A DNA stretch of 64,000 nt. Origin: Lactobacillus xylocopicola. GTDB taxonomy: Bacteria; Bacillota; Bacilli; Lactobacillales; Lactobacillaceae. How positions within the stretch are numbered: position 1 is the first letter of the stretch; each line of letters opens with the position of its first letter. Under the pieces are notes generated by a model that saw nothing but the letters and a program-made list of their open reading frames with translations, had not been told where the DNA came from and did not search any database. The stretch spans positions 1,571,876 through 1,635,875 of the forward strand of contig NZ_AP026803.1 in NCBI RefSeq assembly GCF_033096005.1, in the 5' to 3' direction. Shown in pieces: positions 44,266 to 53,163 of the stretch. The position numbers and the translations under genes were made by a program.

Positions 44266-44444
44266 CCGGAATTAATAGTTAATGGTGGGATAATAGGCAT
44301 TGCTTAATTGTTTTAGTTTAAGTATCTGTTCATAACCAATCAAAGTATACCTTTACTTTTTATTGGTATCGCCTTATCATATACTAATAAACTCAACAGA
44401 TAGTAACTCAAGCTACTTAAATTTCAGAAATAGGCGGGTCAGTG

Positions 44445-44738
44445 ATGGAAAAGCAAGCTCAAAGATGGTATAACCGCTATAGCGGAACTTTAGTGTTCTT
44501 CAGCTTAGCAGTCTTCATCAGTTTTAATTCTAATTTCTTTCCTTATACTATTGCAGGTCGGCTATGCGCCCTAGTCTGGCTCCTGGCCTTTACTTTTGCA
44601 ATGTTTACAGGCGAATACCTAGTTAGCCATGTTGAAGTAACAGGCGAAGTGCGCTACTTGCAAGCCACCTTGATGACTAGTAATTGGCTGCTTGCAGCTG
44701 TAGCGCTAGTGCTTTTTACCCTGTTCTTCAGTAAATAG
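44445..44738 (+). CDS. Small hypothetical membrane protein
   Basis: 97 residues from ATG 44445 after AGGCGGG. Three membrane segments: GTLVFFSLAVFISFNSNF, LCALVWLLAFTFAMFTGEYL and WLLAAVALVLFTLFF. No family recognised. It is followed by an unrelated bidirectional terminator that also ends the opposing peptide gene. Confidence 0.65.
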   Translation: MEKQAQRWYNRYSGTLVFFSLAVFISFNSNFFPYTIAGRLCALVWLLAFTFAMFTGEYLVSHVEVTGEVRYLQATLMTSNWLLAAVALVLFTLFFSK

Positions 44739-44797
44739 CCCCTTTATGCGCCCTCTTGCTGGCTAAGCTCGTAACTTATCAGTTTCAATTGATGCAC

Positions 44798-44834
44798 AAA
44801 AAAAGCGTTAGTTCTTACCACTAACGCTTTTTTT
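44798..44834. terminator. Bidirectional terminator, also that of the minus-strand peptide unit
   Basis: AAAAAAAGCGTTAGT and ACTAACGCTTTTTTT form a near-perfect stem over a short loop. Confidence 0.92.
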
Positions 44835-44868
44835 AATTTAGCAATTATTTAATAACTGCTAAATTAGA

Positions 44869-44928
44869 TTATAAAACACCCAAAAGGTATTGCATAACCA
44901 ACTTAAGAATATCTGTAAAAATTTTCAT
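44869..44928 (-). CDS. 19-residue amphipathic peptide gene, copy 1
   Basis: Codes MKIFTDILKLVMQYLLGVL, too short for routine gene calling. AAGGGGTG lies upstream, TATAAT at 44982-44977, and a strong terminator follows. Promoter, leader (AGGAGGCAATAGCCTATCT), ribosome site and the MKIF start all match the divergent unit at 45550, so selection acts on the frame. The peptide would form a helix with one hydrophobic face. Membrane-active toxin, modulin-like peptide or signal are all open. Confidence 0.7.
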   Translation of the reverse strand: MKIFTDILKLVMQYLLGVL

Positions 44929-44982
44929 TATTCACTACACCCCTTACTATTAAGATAGGCTATTGCCTCCTGTTATATTATA

Positions 44983-45497
44983 GCTTTATAAGAAATAAAA
45001 AACCAGCCTTTATTTGCTTTTATTTTTTTATTTAGCTTTAAAAATTTAAAAATTAGCAATTTTCACCACCATAATCTGGGTAGAATACCATGATTACTGG
45101 GTTATTTCTCACCCAGTTGTTGACCCGAAATTAAGCGAATCAAAAATTTATTGCTAAAAAATTGTTGTTGTCGAGATGAGTGCCCAGGCACATCTTCTGC
45201 TTATTAGGAAAATGAGAGTATAGCTAAAATGAGTACTGACGCTGCATAAAATAACCCTAGTTAGTGTTATCGCCTTCCACCGACTGGAACATAAATGAAT
45301 ATAAACTCTCTGTTTCCCAAAACTTACAGTAGAAACTCAAGCAACTGCCGTAAGTGGCTGTACGGCAGCTTCGCCTTAGATCTAGTCTCCTTTACTAGAA
45401 GGAATTGGCATGATTGATTTTGCTGAATTAAAGCTACTATTGTTATAATCAGATTCGAATAGTAAAATAAAGACTGGTTTTTTAATTTTTCTAAAGT
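44983..45497. other. Region between the two divergent peptide units
   Basis: About 500 bases with no recognised gene. It contains hairpins CTGCCGTA/TACGGCAG near 45345-45370 and GTGCC/GGCAC near 45185, and a 12-codon frame at 45411 after AGAAGG. An antisense or regulatory RNA could lie here, but nothing proves one. Confidence 0.3.
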
Positions 45498-45549
45498 TAT
45501 AATACCAAAGGAGACAATAGTCTATCTAATTATGGGAGGTGTGTTATAT

Positions 45550-45612
45550 ATGAAAATCTTTAAAGAAATCTTTAAGATGATTATGGAATTCCTTGGTTAC
45601 ATTGCTATCTAA
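45550..45612 (+). CDS. 20-residue amphipathic peptide gene, copy 2
   Basis: Codes MKIFKEIFKMIMEFLGYIAI with GGGAGGTG eight bases upstream and TATAAT at 45498-45503. The leader AGGAGACAATAGTCTATCT matches copy 1 closely. Helical, with hydrophobic I/F/M/L on one face and Lys/Glu on the other. The terminator that should follow (AAAAAAGCGTTAGT at 45647-45660) keeps only its left half, because the IS3 element starts at 45666. Confidence 0.72.
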   Translation: MKIFKEIFKMIMEFLGYIAI

Positions 45613-45665
45613 TTCATTAATTATTTCAGCTAGTTGCTGAAATTCAAAAAAGCGTTAGTTTTTTA

Positions 45666-47135
45666 TGTGAACCCCGAAGTTAAGACAACTTCGGGGTTTT
45701 TATGATGACTAAATTATCTAAACAAGACAAAATTGATATCTTTAATCTTTGGCAAAACTATCAGGTTGGGTCTAAGGAATTGAGTCACCGTTACCGGGTT
45801 AATCCATCGACTATTAATTATCTCTTGGCCCTCATTAAGCGTCATGGCTTAGTTATTTTGGATCAGCCATATACAAGCTATTCAATTGCGTTTAAAGAGC
45901 AGGCGATTAGGCGGGTGCTAGTCAAACACGAGTCCACGTATCAAGTATCACTTGATCTGGAACTAAAAAGTTCCGGCATGTTGGCCAATTGGCTGCGCCA
46001 ATACCGTGAAAATGGGTATAATGGCGTTAACCACCAGAAAGGACGACGACGCCATGACCACCAAAAAAGAGCAACTGATCAAGCAGGAGAACCACCGCTT
46101 AAAGCAAGAGAACGAGCGCTTACGCCAGCAGAACTTGCAGCTGACCATCGAGAACGAATTCGTAAAAAAATTGCAAGCTTTAGTCGACCAGCGGGCCAAG
46201 AACCGCAAGCCGCGGAAATAGCCCAGGCAGTTACCGAACTAAAACACGAACTCAAAGTTAGTGTGACCTTTATTCTTGATACCATTAATGCCAATCCTGA
46301 CCTACCACACTTGTCGCGCAGTAATTACTACTACACGCTTAAGAAGAGCCATCAGGATCAAGACAACGAAGCCGTAATGGTAGAAATCAAGGGCATCTAT
46401 GAAGAACATAAACATCGTTTGGTTACCGCCGCATTACCCTGGAACTCAGGCGGCGTGGCCTAATAATCAATCACAAGAAAGTGCAACGCCTGATGAGCAA
46501 GCTAAAACTCTTTGGCTTAGTCAGTAAACGCTGGCACAAGTATTCGAGCTACCGCGGTATCCAAGGACCAATCAAGCCCAACTTGGTTAAACGCAATTTG
46601 GGGGCGATTTACCCTGAGCACAAGTGGTATTCAGACGTGACTGAATTTAAATTAAAGGGTCAGAAGACTTACCTGTCACCCATCATTGACGGCTGCACGC
46701 AGGAGATTATTGCTTACACCATTTCACGTAGCCCTAACCTCAAACAGACCATGGACATGTTAAGGCAGGCCTGGCTCAAGCACCCAGGTTTGAACGGTCT
46801 GGTCTTTCACACGGACCGGGGTTGGCAATACCAGCACCCGCAATGCCAAGCCTGGCTTAAAGACCACGGCATCGACCAGTCCATGTCACGCAAGGGCAAT
46901 TCCTTAGATGACGGACTGATGGAAGGCTTCTTTGGCATCTTAAAAAGGGAAATGTTCTACGGCTTTGAACAAAGTTTCAAGAATATAACTGTACTAGAAG
47001 AAGCAATCAGAAGGTATATTACATACTACAATACCAAAAGAATCAAGACCAAACTAAAAGGACTAACCCCGCTTGAATATCGGGAGCTAGTCCTCAGCCA
47101 AAATTTATTAAACTGTCCTAATTTTGGGGTTCACA
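45666..47135 (+). mobile_element. IS3-family insertion sequence (IS150-like), inactive
   Basis: About 1470 bases. The terminal repeats are TGTGAACCCCGAAGTTAAGACA on the left and the complement of TGTGAACCCCAAAATTAGGACA on the right (18 of 22). It carries orfA (helix-turn-helix) and orfB (DDE, IS3 type). No target duplication is visible at the ends; the flanks look deleted. Confidence 0.88.
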
Positions 47136-47158
47136 TCAATGTTACTCGGTTTTTTTAG
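45702..47158 (+). pseudogene. IS3-family transposase orfA/orfB with two frameshifts
   Basis: orfA starts MTKLSKQDKIDIFNLWQNYQ, then switches frame near 46063-46068, where six A replace an expected five, before continuing as KEQLIKQENHRLKQENE to TAG 46219. orfB starts in the natural minus-one frame (AQAVTELKHELKVSVTF) but loses one T at 46418-46420 inside HKHRFGYRR, then continues as SKLKLFGLVSKRWHKY, PEHKWYSDVTEF and the DDE residues to 47158. Two independent indels in homopolymers make the element dead unless helped in trans. The last stop lies past the right terminal repeat. Confidence 0.88.
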
Positions 47159-47197
47159 GGGTTTTTAATTTTTAAGCGCTTAAGCCGGCGCCTGTTC

Positions 47198-47578
47198 TTG
47201 ACCAGTAACTTTTTAATTTCGACTATTTTAATGCTGATTTTAGCCTTAAACCCTCACTCTTCACCAACATTCAAGCTAGTACTTTTTGCGATTTTTGCGA
47301 TCATCTTGTCTTCCGGTCTCGTTTTAGATTATCCTTACCCAACCGAATTATTCGACGGCAAGGTGCAAGCTAGCGGGGGCGGCGTCTGCATTACCATTAG
47401 TCGCTTTGGTGCAGCTGCCGGAACCTTTCTTTTACCAGTTCTAACCAGAGTCGGTGGCACCAGTTTGGCAATCCTGGTTTGTGCGGCAGTTTTGTTTAGC
47501 GGTTATCTTGTTTGCTTATTCTGGGCCCCTGAAACTTCACCTAAGTATTTAAAGCGAAGCCATCAAAAAGGCCGCTAA
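47198..47578 (+). pseudogene. C-terminal fragment of an MFS transporter
   Basis: 126 codons from a TTG, with no ribosome site. It covers about four membrane segments (LISTILMLILALN, LVLFAIFAIILSSGLVLD, ISRFGAAAGTFLLPVL, LAILVCAAVLFSGYLVCLF) and a normal MFS tail, APETSPKYLKR. About the first 320 residues expected of an MFS transporter are missing, and the break lies at the right end of the IS. An IS-linked deletion is the simplest cause. Confidence 0.75.
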
Positions 47579-47603
47579 ATATAATTTTTTGAAGCACCAC
47601 CCC

Positions 47604-47619
47604 AGTTTCACGTGAAACA
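47604..47619. other. parS-like site
   Basis: AGTTTCACGTGAAACA, 15 of 16 matches to TGTTTCACGTGAAACA, between the MFS remnant and gnd. Confidence 0.65.
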
Positions 47620-47645
47620 GCAGTTAAATCTTGAAAAACACCCCC

Positions 47646-47682
47646 AAAAAATATAGATAAGTTAAACTCATCTATATTTTTT
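47646..47682. terminator. gnd terminator
   Basis: AAAAAATATAGAT and ATCTATATTTTTT stem between two parS-like sites; serves the minus-strand gnd gene. Confidence 0.8.
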
Positions 47683-47697
47683 GTTACACGTGAAACT
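47682..47697. other. parS-like site
   Basis: TGTTACACGTGAAACT, 15 of 16 matches, 63 bases from another copy. Confidence 0.65.
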
Positions 47698-47700
47698 AAG

Positions 47701-49086
47701 TTATTTTTCTTCATACCATTCAGTGTGGAAGACGCCGGCGCGATCATTTCTTAAATAAGTATGCGCTCCAAAGTAATCGCGTTGACCCTGAATTAAGTTG
47801 GCTGGCAGACTTGGATTGAAAATCGATTCTAAGTAATTAAGTGCTGCACTTAAAGTCGGCGTCGGAATACCAGCCTTAGTTGCTAATTCTACCACTTGGC
47901 GCAAGGCAGGCAGGTTCTTTTCCATTAAGTCTTTAAAGTACGGATCCTGGAACATATTAACCAATACTTTGCCATCAGCGTATGCCCGCTCAATATCTTT
48001 TAACATGGCAGAGCGGATGATGCATCCCGCTTCCCAAGTTTGGGCAATTGCTGGGTAACGCAAAGCCCAACCATAAGCATCAGCGGAGAGTTTCAATTGC
48101 TGAAATCCTTGAGCATAAGCCACTGCTTGACTCAATTGCAGAGCTTGCTCCAAATTATCAATCAAGTCAGCAGGCACTTCACCTTGCCAAGTGATTTCCT
48201 TGCCTTCACGCGTCGACGCCTTAGACATGAAGCGGCTAAGCACGGCTTCAGCAATTACGCTAATCGGCGCACCTAAACTGACACCATCTTCTAGCATCCA
48301 GTTGCCCGTTCCCTTGTAGGAAGCTACGTTCAAGATGTGATCAATGATATGATCCGCAGTCAAGTCATCTTTTTGCTTCAAGACCTCGGCTGTAATCTCA
48401 CTAAGGTAGGCTTGAACCAAGCCCTGGTTCCACTTAGCAAAAATTTCAGACATTTCATCATTACTTTTACCAGCAATTTTGCGAAGAATATCATAAACTT
48501 CTGAGAATTCCTGCATAATCCCATATTCAATTCCATTGTGAACCATCTTTACATAGTGGCCACTGCCCTCAGGACCAATAAAACTAACGCAAGGCTGTCC
48601 TTCAGCGTTTTTAGCGGCTACTGCCTTCAGAATGGGTGCTACCGCCTGGTAGGACTGTTCATCGCCTCCTGGCATCATTGCTGGGCCATTTAGGGCACCT
48701 TCTTCTCCACCTGATACGCCCATACCGATAAAATGGATCCCCTGATCTTCCATTTCATGAAAACGGCGATTGGTATCGTGAAAGTTCGAATTACCACCAT
48801 CAATTAGAATATCACCTTGATCAAGAAGCGGTAACAACGTGTGCAAGGTTTCATCGACTGGTTTTCCAGCTGCGATTTGAATTAAAATTTTGCGTGGTCG
48901 CTCAAGAGAATTAACAAATTCTGTCCAAGAATAAGTTGGTTTCAACTTGTCATCTTCATACTGGGCAAAAGAATCAACTTCCTCTTTAGTAATGCTAAAG
49001 CCAGAAACAGAAAAACCACTGTTTCTGACGTTTAAAGCAAGGTTCTTACCCATAACGGATAAGCCAATAATCCCGAATTGTTGCAT
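47701..49086 (-). CDS. gnd: 6-phosphogluconate dehydrogenase, decarboxylating
   Basis: 461 residues. GLSVMGKNLALNVRNSGF is the Rossmann motif, GGEEGALNGPAMMPGGD and HNGIEYGIMQEFSEVYD follow, and LIQGQRDYFGAHTYLR is the C-terminal 6-phosphogluconate site. It makes ribulose-5-P, CO2 and NADPH in the pentose phosphate path. The start has GGAGG upstream. It is downstream of pyruvate oxidase but with a terminator between. Confidence 0.95.
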   Translation of the reverse strand: MQQFGIIGLSVMGKNLALNVRNSGFSVSGFSITKEEVDSFAQYEDDKLKPTYSWTEFVNSLERPRKILIQIAAGKPVDETLHTLLPLLDQGDILIDGGNSNFHDTNRRFHEMEDQGIHFIGMGVSGGEEGALNGPAMMPGGDEQSYQAVAPILKAVAAKNAEGQPCVSFIGPEGSGHYVKMVHNGIEYGIMQEFSEVYDILRKIAGKSNDEMSEIFAKWNQGLVQAYLSEITAEVLKQKDDLTADHIIDHILNVASYKGTGNWMLEDGVSLGAPISVIAEAVLSRFMSKASTREGKEITWQGEVPADLIDNLEQALQLSQAVAYAQGFQQLKLSADAYGWALRYPAIAQTWEAGCIIRSAMLKDIERAYADGKVLVNMFQDPYFKDLMEKNLPALRQVVELATKAGIPTPTLSAALNYLESIFNPSLPANLIQGQRDYFGAHTYLRNDRAGVFHTEWYEEK

Positions 49087-49143
49087 ATTTAATCCTCCAT
49101 CATTAAAATTTATACCTTTTCATTATACTTGTAAGACAGCAAA

Positions 49144-49172
49144 AAAGCGAAACTTTGAAAAAGTTTCGCTTC
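49144..49172 (-). terminator. pyruvate oxidase terminator
   Basis: AAGCGAAACTTT and AAGTTTCGCTT stem with TTTTTT on the minus strand. Confidence 0.88.
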
Positions 49173-49194
49173 TTGCTATTTCTAATATTAAGTA

Positions 49195-50994
49195 TTAGTG
49201 TGCTGAAGCACCTGAAGTTGTATCAGTTTCTGCATCTGCTCCTGAAGTAGCAGTTGAAGCTGAGGCAATCTCTTGGTCAACACCATACTTTTCAGCAAAG
49301 TAGCTGAATGGCTTCAAATCTTCTGCTTGATACTTCTTAACGAATTCAGCATCGCCAAGCATGTTCAATTCAGTTGAGTAAGGCATGTCATGAGTGAACT
49401 TAATGTCAACTAACATTGGTCCATCCATTTGCTTGAATTCTTTGACTGCATCTTCGAATTCTTGCTTGGTGCGAACAGTTACACCCTTAACGTTCATACC
49501 TTCGGCAACCTTAGCCCAGTCATTATCTGGCATAATAACACCAGATAATGGTTGGTTAGATTCATCTACTTGTTCAGCTTCGATGAAACCTAAAGTTTCG
49601 TTAGTGAAGACAACGTTCATAATGTGCATGTTGTAACGAGCTTCAGTTAATAACTCCTGGCTCATCATTGCAAAACCACCGTCACCACTCAAGTTCCAAA
49701 CTTCACGGTCTGGGTGAACAGTTGCAGCAGCAAGTGCAGCAGGTGAACCAAAGCCCATAGTTGCATATAGGCCAGAAGTTGCCCAAGTTTGCTCATCATG
49801 CAGGTTAACTAAGCGTTGGAAGTCAATGTTAATGTTACCAACATCAATAGCAAATTGTGCATTGTCGTCAGCATATCTATTAATAACTTCAAAGATTGGT
49901 TCACGGCGTACAGGCATTTCATCTGAGTTTTCAAAGCTGTGTACCCATTCATCCCAGTTTTCACGGTCAGCAAGGCCGGCCTTGTAAATTGGGGATTCTT
50001 CACGAGCCGGAGCAGCGTCAATAATTGCCTGCAAAGTCTTGGCACCATCAGCTAAGATTGGTACATCAACAGCATGGCGTTTGCCCAATTTTTCTGAGTC
50101 AACGTCGATTTGAACAATCTTAGCCTTAGGAGCAAAGAAGAATGATGAGAATGGTGAGTCGTTACCAACCCAGATAACAGCATCTGCATGCATTTGAATG
50201 TCGTCACTGGCTTTTGGAGCCACACGACCAATTGAACCTAAGTAAGCTGGGAACTTATCTTCCACAACACCCTTAGCCATAACTGATGACATTAGCGGTG
50301 TCTTGAACTTGTCAGCAAAAGCCTTTAAGACGTCGCCGTGACCCTTCATACCTAAACCAAAGTAGACAACTGGATTCTTAGCTTCTGAAAGAATCTTAAC
50401 AGCTGCATCAACTTCGTCCTTCTTAGGTGCAGCATAGTTAGGGATAGCTGTCATTGAGTTGTAAGTTACACGGAAATTATCATTAATCTGTGCCCAACCG
50501 AAGTCCTTAGGCAGAATCAGCACTGCAGGACCTTTCTTAGCATATGCTTGACGGATAGCTTCATCCATCATGCGTGGAAGTTGGTCGGCTGCTTTAACTT
50601 GGTGATTCCAAACCGCAACTGCATCAAACCAAGGCTTTTCATCAAAAGCTTGGAAAGCATCCATGTCTTGACGACCAGTCGGAACGTTAGCAACAATTGC
50701 TACCATTGGAGTCTTGTCGTACTTAGCATCGTACAAACCGTTCATCAAGTGAACGGCACCAGGTCCAGCAGAACCAAAACATACACCAAGTTTACCGGTG
50801 AGCTTGTATTCAGCTCCAGCTGCCAAGGCTCCGGCCTCTTCGTGCCGAACCTCAATAAACTTCATCTTGTTTTTAAAATCGTGGATCGCGTTCATTGTTG
50901 AATCGAATGAACCACCCGGGAAACCATAAATATGATCTATGTGCCAGTCCAAGAGAACTTGAAGCATAGCATTTGAGCCATTAATTTTTGTCAT
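49195..50994 (-). CDS. pox: Pyruvate oxidase
   Basis: 599 residues, thiamine diphosphate and FAD enzyme. IYGFPGGSFDSTMNAI and IEVRHEEAGALAAGAEY hold the ThDP glutamate; GDGGFAMMSQELLTEARYN and NMHIMNVVFTNETLGFIEAEQ are the pyrophosphate site. It turns pyruvate, phosphate and oxygen into acetyl-phosphate, CO2 and hydrogen peroxide. Two cre-like sites lie upstream, so CcpA control is expected, as for other lactobacilli. The last 20 residues (ATSGADAETDTTSGASAH) are low-complexity. Confidence 0.95.
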   Translation of the reverse strand: MTKINGSNAMLQVLLDWHIDHIYGFPGGSFDSTMNAIHDFKNKMKFIEVRHEEAGALAAGAEYKLTGKLGVCFGSAGPGAVHLMNGLYDAKYDKTPMVAIVANVPTGRQDMDAFQAFDEKPWFDAVAVWNHQVKAADQLPRMMDEAIRQAYAKKGPAVLILPKDFGWAQINDNFRVTYNSMTAIPNYAAPKKDEVDAAVKILSEAKNPVVYFGLGMKGHGDVLKAFADKFKTPLMSSVMAKGVVEDKFPAYLGSIGRVAPKASDDIQMHADAVIWVGNDSPFSSFFFAPKAKIVQIDVDSEKLGKRHAVDVPILADGAKTLQAIIDAAPAREESPIYKAGLADRENWDEWVHSFENSDEMPVRREPIFEVINRYADDNAQFAIDVGNINIDFQRLVNLHDEQTWATSGLYATMGFGSPAALAAATVHPDREVWNLSGDGGFAMMSQELLTEARYNMHIMNVVFTNETLGFIEAEQVDESNQPLSGVIMPDNDWAKVAEGMNVKGVTVRTKQEFEDAVKEFKQMDGPMLVDIKFTHDMPYSTELNMLGDAEFVKKYQAEDLKPFSYFAEKYGVDQEIASASTATSGADAETDTTSGASAH

Positions 50995-51091
50995 TTGAAG
51001 TGCATCTCCTTAAAATACATTTACTTACACACTACATTAAAACATATAATTTCACAATTTCAAGGGTAGAAAATTCATGATGCGCTAAAGA

Positions 51092-51105
51092 TGTAAGCGC
51101 TTATT
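51092..51105 (-). promoter_or_regulatory. cre-like site upstream of pox
   Basis: TGTAAGCGCTTATT matches the CcpA consensus core (TGTAANCGNTTA) except at the last two bases. Confidence 0.6.
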
Positions 51106-51130
51106 AAAGATATTAATTTCACAATATTAC

Positions 51131-51144
51131 GGTAAACGTTTACG
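51131..51144 (-). promoter_or_regulatory. Second cre-like site upstream of pox
   Basis: GGTAAACGTTTACG is a near-perfect palindromic cre (consensus TGTAAACGTTTACA), 39 bases from the first. Confidence 0.65.
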
Positions 51145-51256
51145 GGGTTTCAATATTACCAGTAAAAATATTTGTGATTATTCGAACATTGACCCAATTA
51201 TTGCGCTTTTTTTGCTGTCTATTGTTTCAAGAAAAAAATTTTAAATTTTACTAAAT

Positions 51257-53155
51257 TTATTTTTGAATTTTTACATATCGGCCATTTTGAACATAAACAC
51301 TCAGTATGGCTATATCGGCTGGATTAACTCCCGAAATTCTTTCCGCCTGGGCAATTGTTTCCGGCCTGATCTTAGCAAACTTCTCGCGTGCTTCGGTTGC
51401 CAGGCCTTCAATTGCTGCATAATCAATATCATTAGGAATCTGCTTAGCTTCCTGGCGGTGCAGACGGTCAATCTGCTGTTCTTCTTTCTTAATATAGCCA
51501 GCATACTTGACGTTGATCTCAACTTGTTCCTTAATATAGCGCTCAAGCGAAATACGCTTCCCCGTTAAGCGCTCAATGTCATCAACCGTTACACGGGGGC
51601 GGCGCAAGAAGGCATCAGCCTTGACCGCCGTCTTGAGTTCATCTTCACCAATCTGTTTAAGAAACTCCTGCACCTGGTCATCCGGATGAACCGTAATCGT
51701 CTTGACCGCCTGGTGGGCTTGGATAAGTTGCTGCTTTTTGGCCAAAAACTTAGAATACCGCTCCTCAGAAATCAGTCCCAGCCTAAAACCAGCATCGGTC
51801 AAGCGCAAATCAGCATTATCATTGCGCAAAATTAGCCGATACTCCGCCCGCGAAGTCAGCAAGCGATACGGCTCTTCGGTCCCCTTAGTAACTAAATCAT
51901 CAATTAGGACACCAATATAGGCTTGGTCACGACCCAAGGTGAATCCCGGTTGCTTGGCAGCCCTAAGGGCAGCGTTGATGCCTGCAATCAGTCCTTGACC
52001 CGCAGCCTCTTCATAGCCTGAAGTACCATTCATTTGACCAGCCGTGAACAGGTTCTTGATGTTCTTTGTTTCCAGCGTATGCTTGAGCTGCCATGGATCA
52101 ACCACATCATATTCAATCGCATAACCCGGTCGCATCATTTCAGCGTCTTTTAGTCCTGCTACCGTATGCAGCATTTGTAACTGAACTTCTTCCGGCATGG
52201 ACGTAGAAAAGTCACCAACATAAACTTCGTTAGTGTTCCGCCCCTCCGGTTCCAAAAAAATCTGATGACGTGGTTTATCGGCAAAGCGGACTACCTTAGT
52301 TTCGATTGATGGACAATAGCGGGGTCCAACCCCGGTAATCTCCCCAGTGAACATTGGCGAGCGCTCTAAGTTAGCATTAATAATCTTGTGCGTATCCTGA
52401 TTAGTGTAAGTCATCCAACAAGAAACCTGGTTTGTGCGATAGTCTTCGTCCTTGCTTTCATAAGAAAAGTGGCGCGGAGTTGCATCACCTGGCTCCTCTT
52501 CAGTTTTGGTATAGTCAATCGTGCTGCTATTGACCCGCGGCGGTGTTCCAGTCTTGAACCGCCGCAACTTAAAGCCTAGCTTTTCCAGGTTTTCCGATAG
52601 CTTGATGGCTGGTATGGTGTTATTAGGACCGGAAGAATAGTTTAATTCACCAATAAAAATACGGCCGCGCGCCGACGTACCGGTAGTTAATACGACACTT
52701 TTAGCATAGTAGCGGGCACCAGTATTCGTGATTAAGCCCTGGCAGACCCCATCTTCAACAATCAGTTCATCGACTGTTGCTTGGCGCAGGGTTAAGTGCG
52801 GCGTCTGTTCAATCACATTCTTCAGATACTCATGGTACTGCCACTTGTCAGCCTGGGCCCGCAGCGCTTGGACCGCTGGTCCCTTACCCGTATTTAACAT
52901 TCGCATCTGAATGTAAGTGGCATCAATCGCCTTGCCCATTTCACCGCCAAGTGCATCAACTTCACGCACTACCGTCCCCTTGGCTGGCCCGCCAACGGAT
53001 GGGTTACATGGCATGAAGGCAACCATATCAAGGCTAATTGTTAACAGCAGCGTCTTTTGGCCCATTCTGGCACTCGCTAGCGCCGCTTCCGTACCAGCAT
53101 GACCCGCACCAACAACAATTACGTCATAATCATTCGAGTCGTAACTCTTAATCAT
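51257..53155 (-). CDS. mnmG: tRNA U34 carboxymethylaminomethyl synthesis enzyme MnmG (GidA)
   Basis: 632 residues from ATG 53155, with AGGTGA upstream. [23 protein letters not shown] is the FAD Rossmann motif; [22 protein letters not shown] and the [15 protein letters not shown] segment follow, and the C-terminal domain is near [12 protein letters not shown]. With MnmE it modifies U34 of several tRNAs. Starts 8 bases after the mnmE stop. Confidence 0.97.
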   Translation of the reverse strand: MIKSYDSNDYDVIVVGAGHAGTEAALASARMGQKTLLLTISLDMVAFMPCNPSVGGPAKGTVVREVDALGGEMGKAIDATYIQMRMLNTGKGPAVQALRAQADKWQYHEYLKNVIEQTPHLTLRQATVDELIVEDGVCQGLITNTGARYYAKSVVLTTGTSARGRIFIGELNYSSGPNNTIPAIKLSENLEKLGFKLRRFKTGTPPRVNSSTIDYTKTEEEPGDATPRHFSYESKDEDYRTNQVSCWMTYTNQDTHKIINANLERSPMFTGEITGVGPRYCPSIETKVVRFADKPRHQIFLEPEGRNTNEVYVGDFSTSMPEEVQLQMLHTVAGLKDAEMMRPGYAIEYDVVDPWQLKHTLETKNIKNLFTAGQMNGTSGYEEAAGQGLIAGINAALRAAKQPGFTLGRDQAYIGVLIDDLVTKGTEEPYRLLTSRAEYRLILRNDNADLRLTDAGFRLGLISEERYSKFLAKKQQLIQAHQAVKTITVHPDDQVQEFLKQIGEDELKTAVKADAFLRRPRVTVDDIERLTGKRISLERYIKEQVEINVKYAGYIKKEEQQIDRLHRQEAKQIPNDIDYAAIEGLATEAREKFAKIRPETIAQAERISGVNPADIAILSVYVQNGRYVKIQK

Positions 53156-53163
53156 CGTTTCAC

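Noticed and set aside
45411-45449. 12-codon frame MIDFAELKLLLL between the peptide units
   Set aside because: It has an AGAAGG site but no paralog, no terminator, and length is too short to judge.
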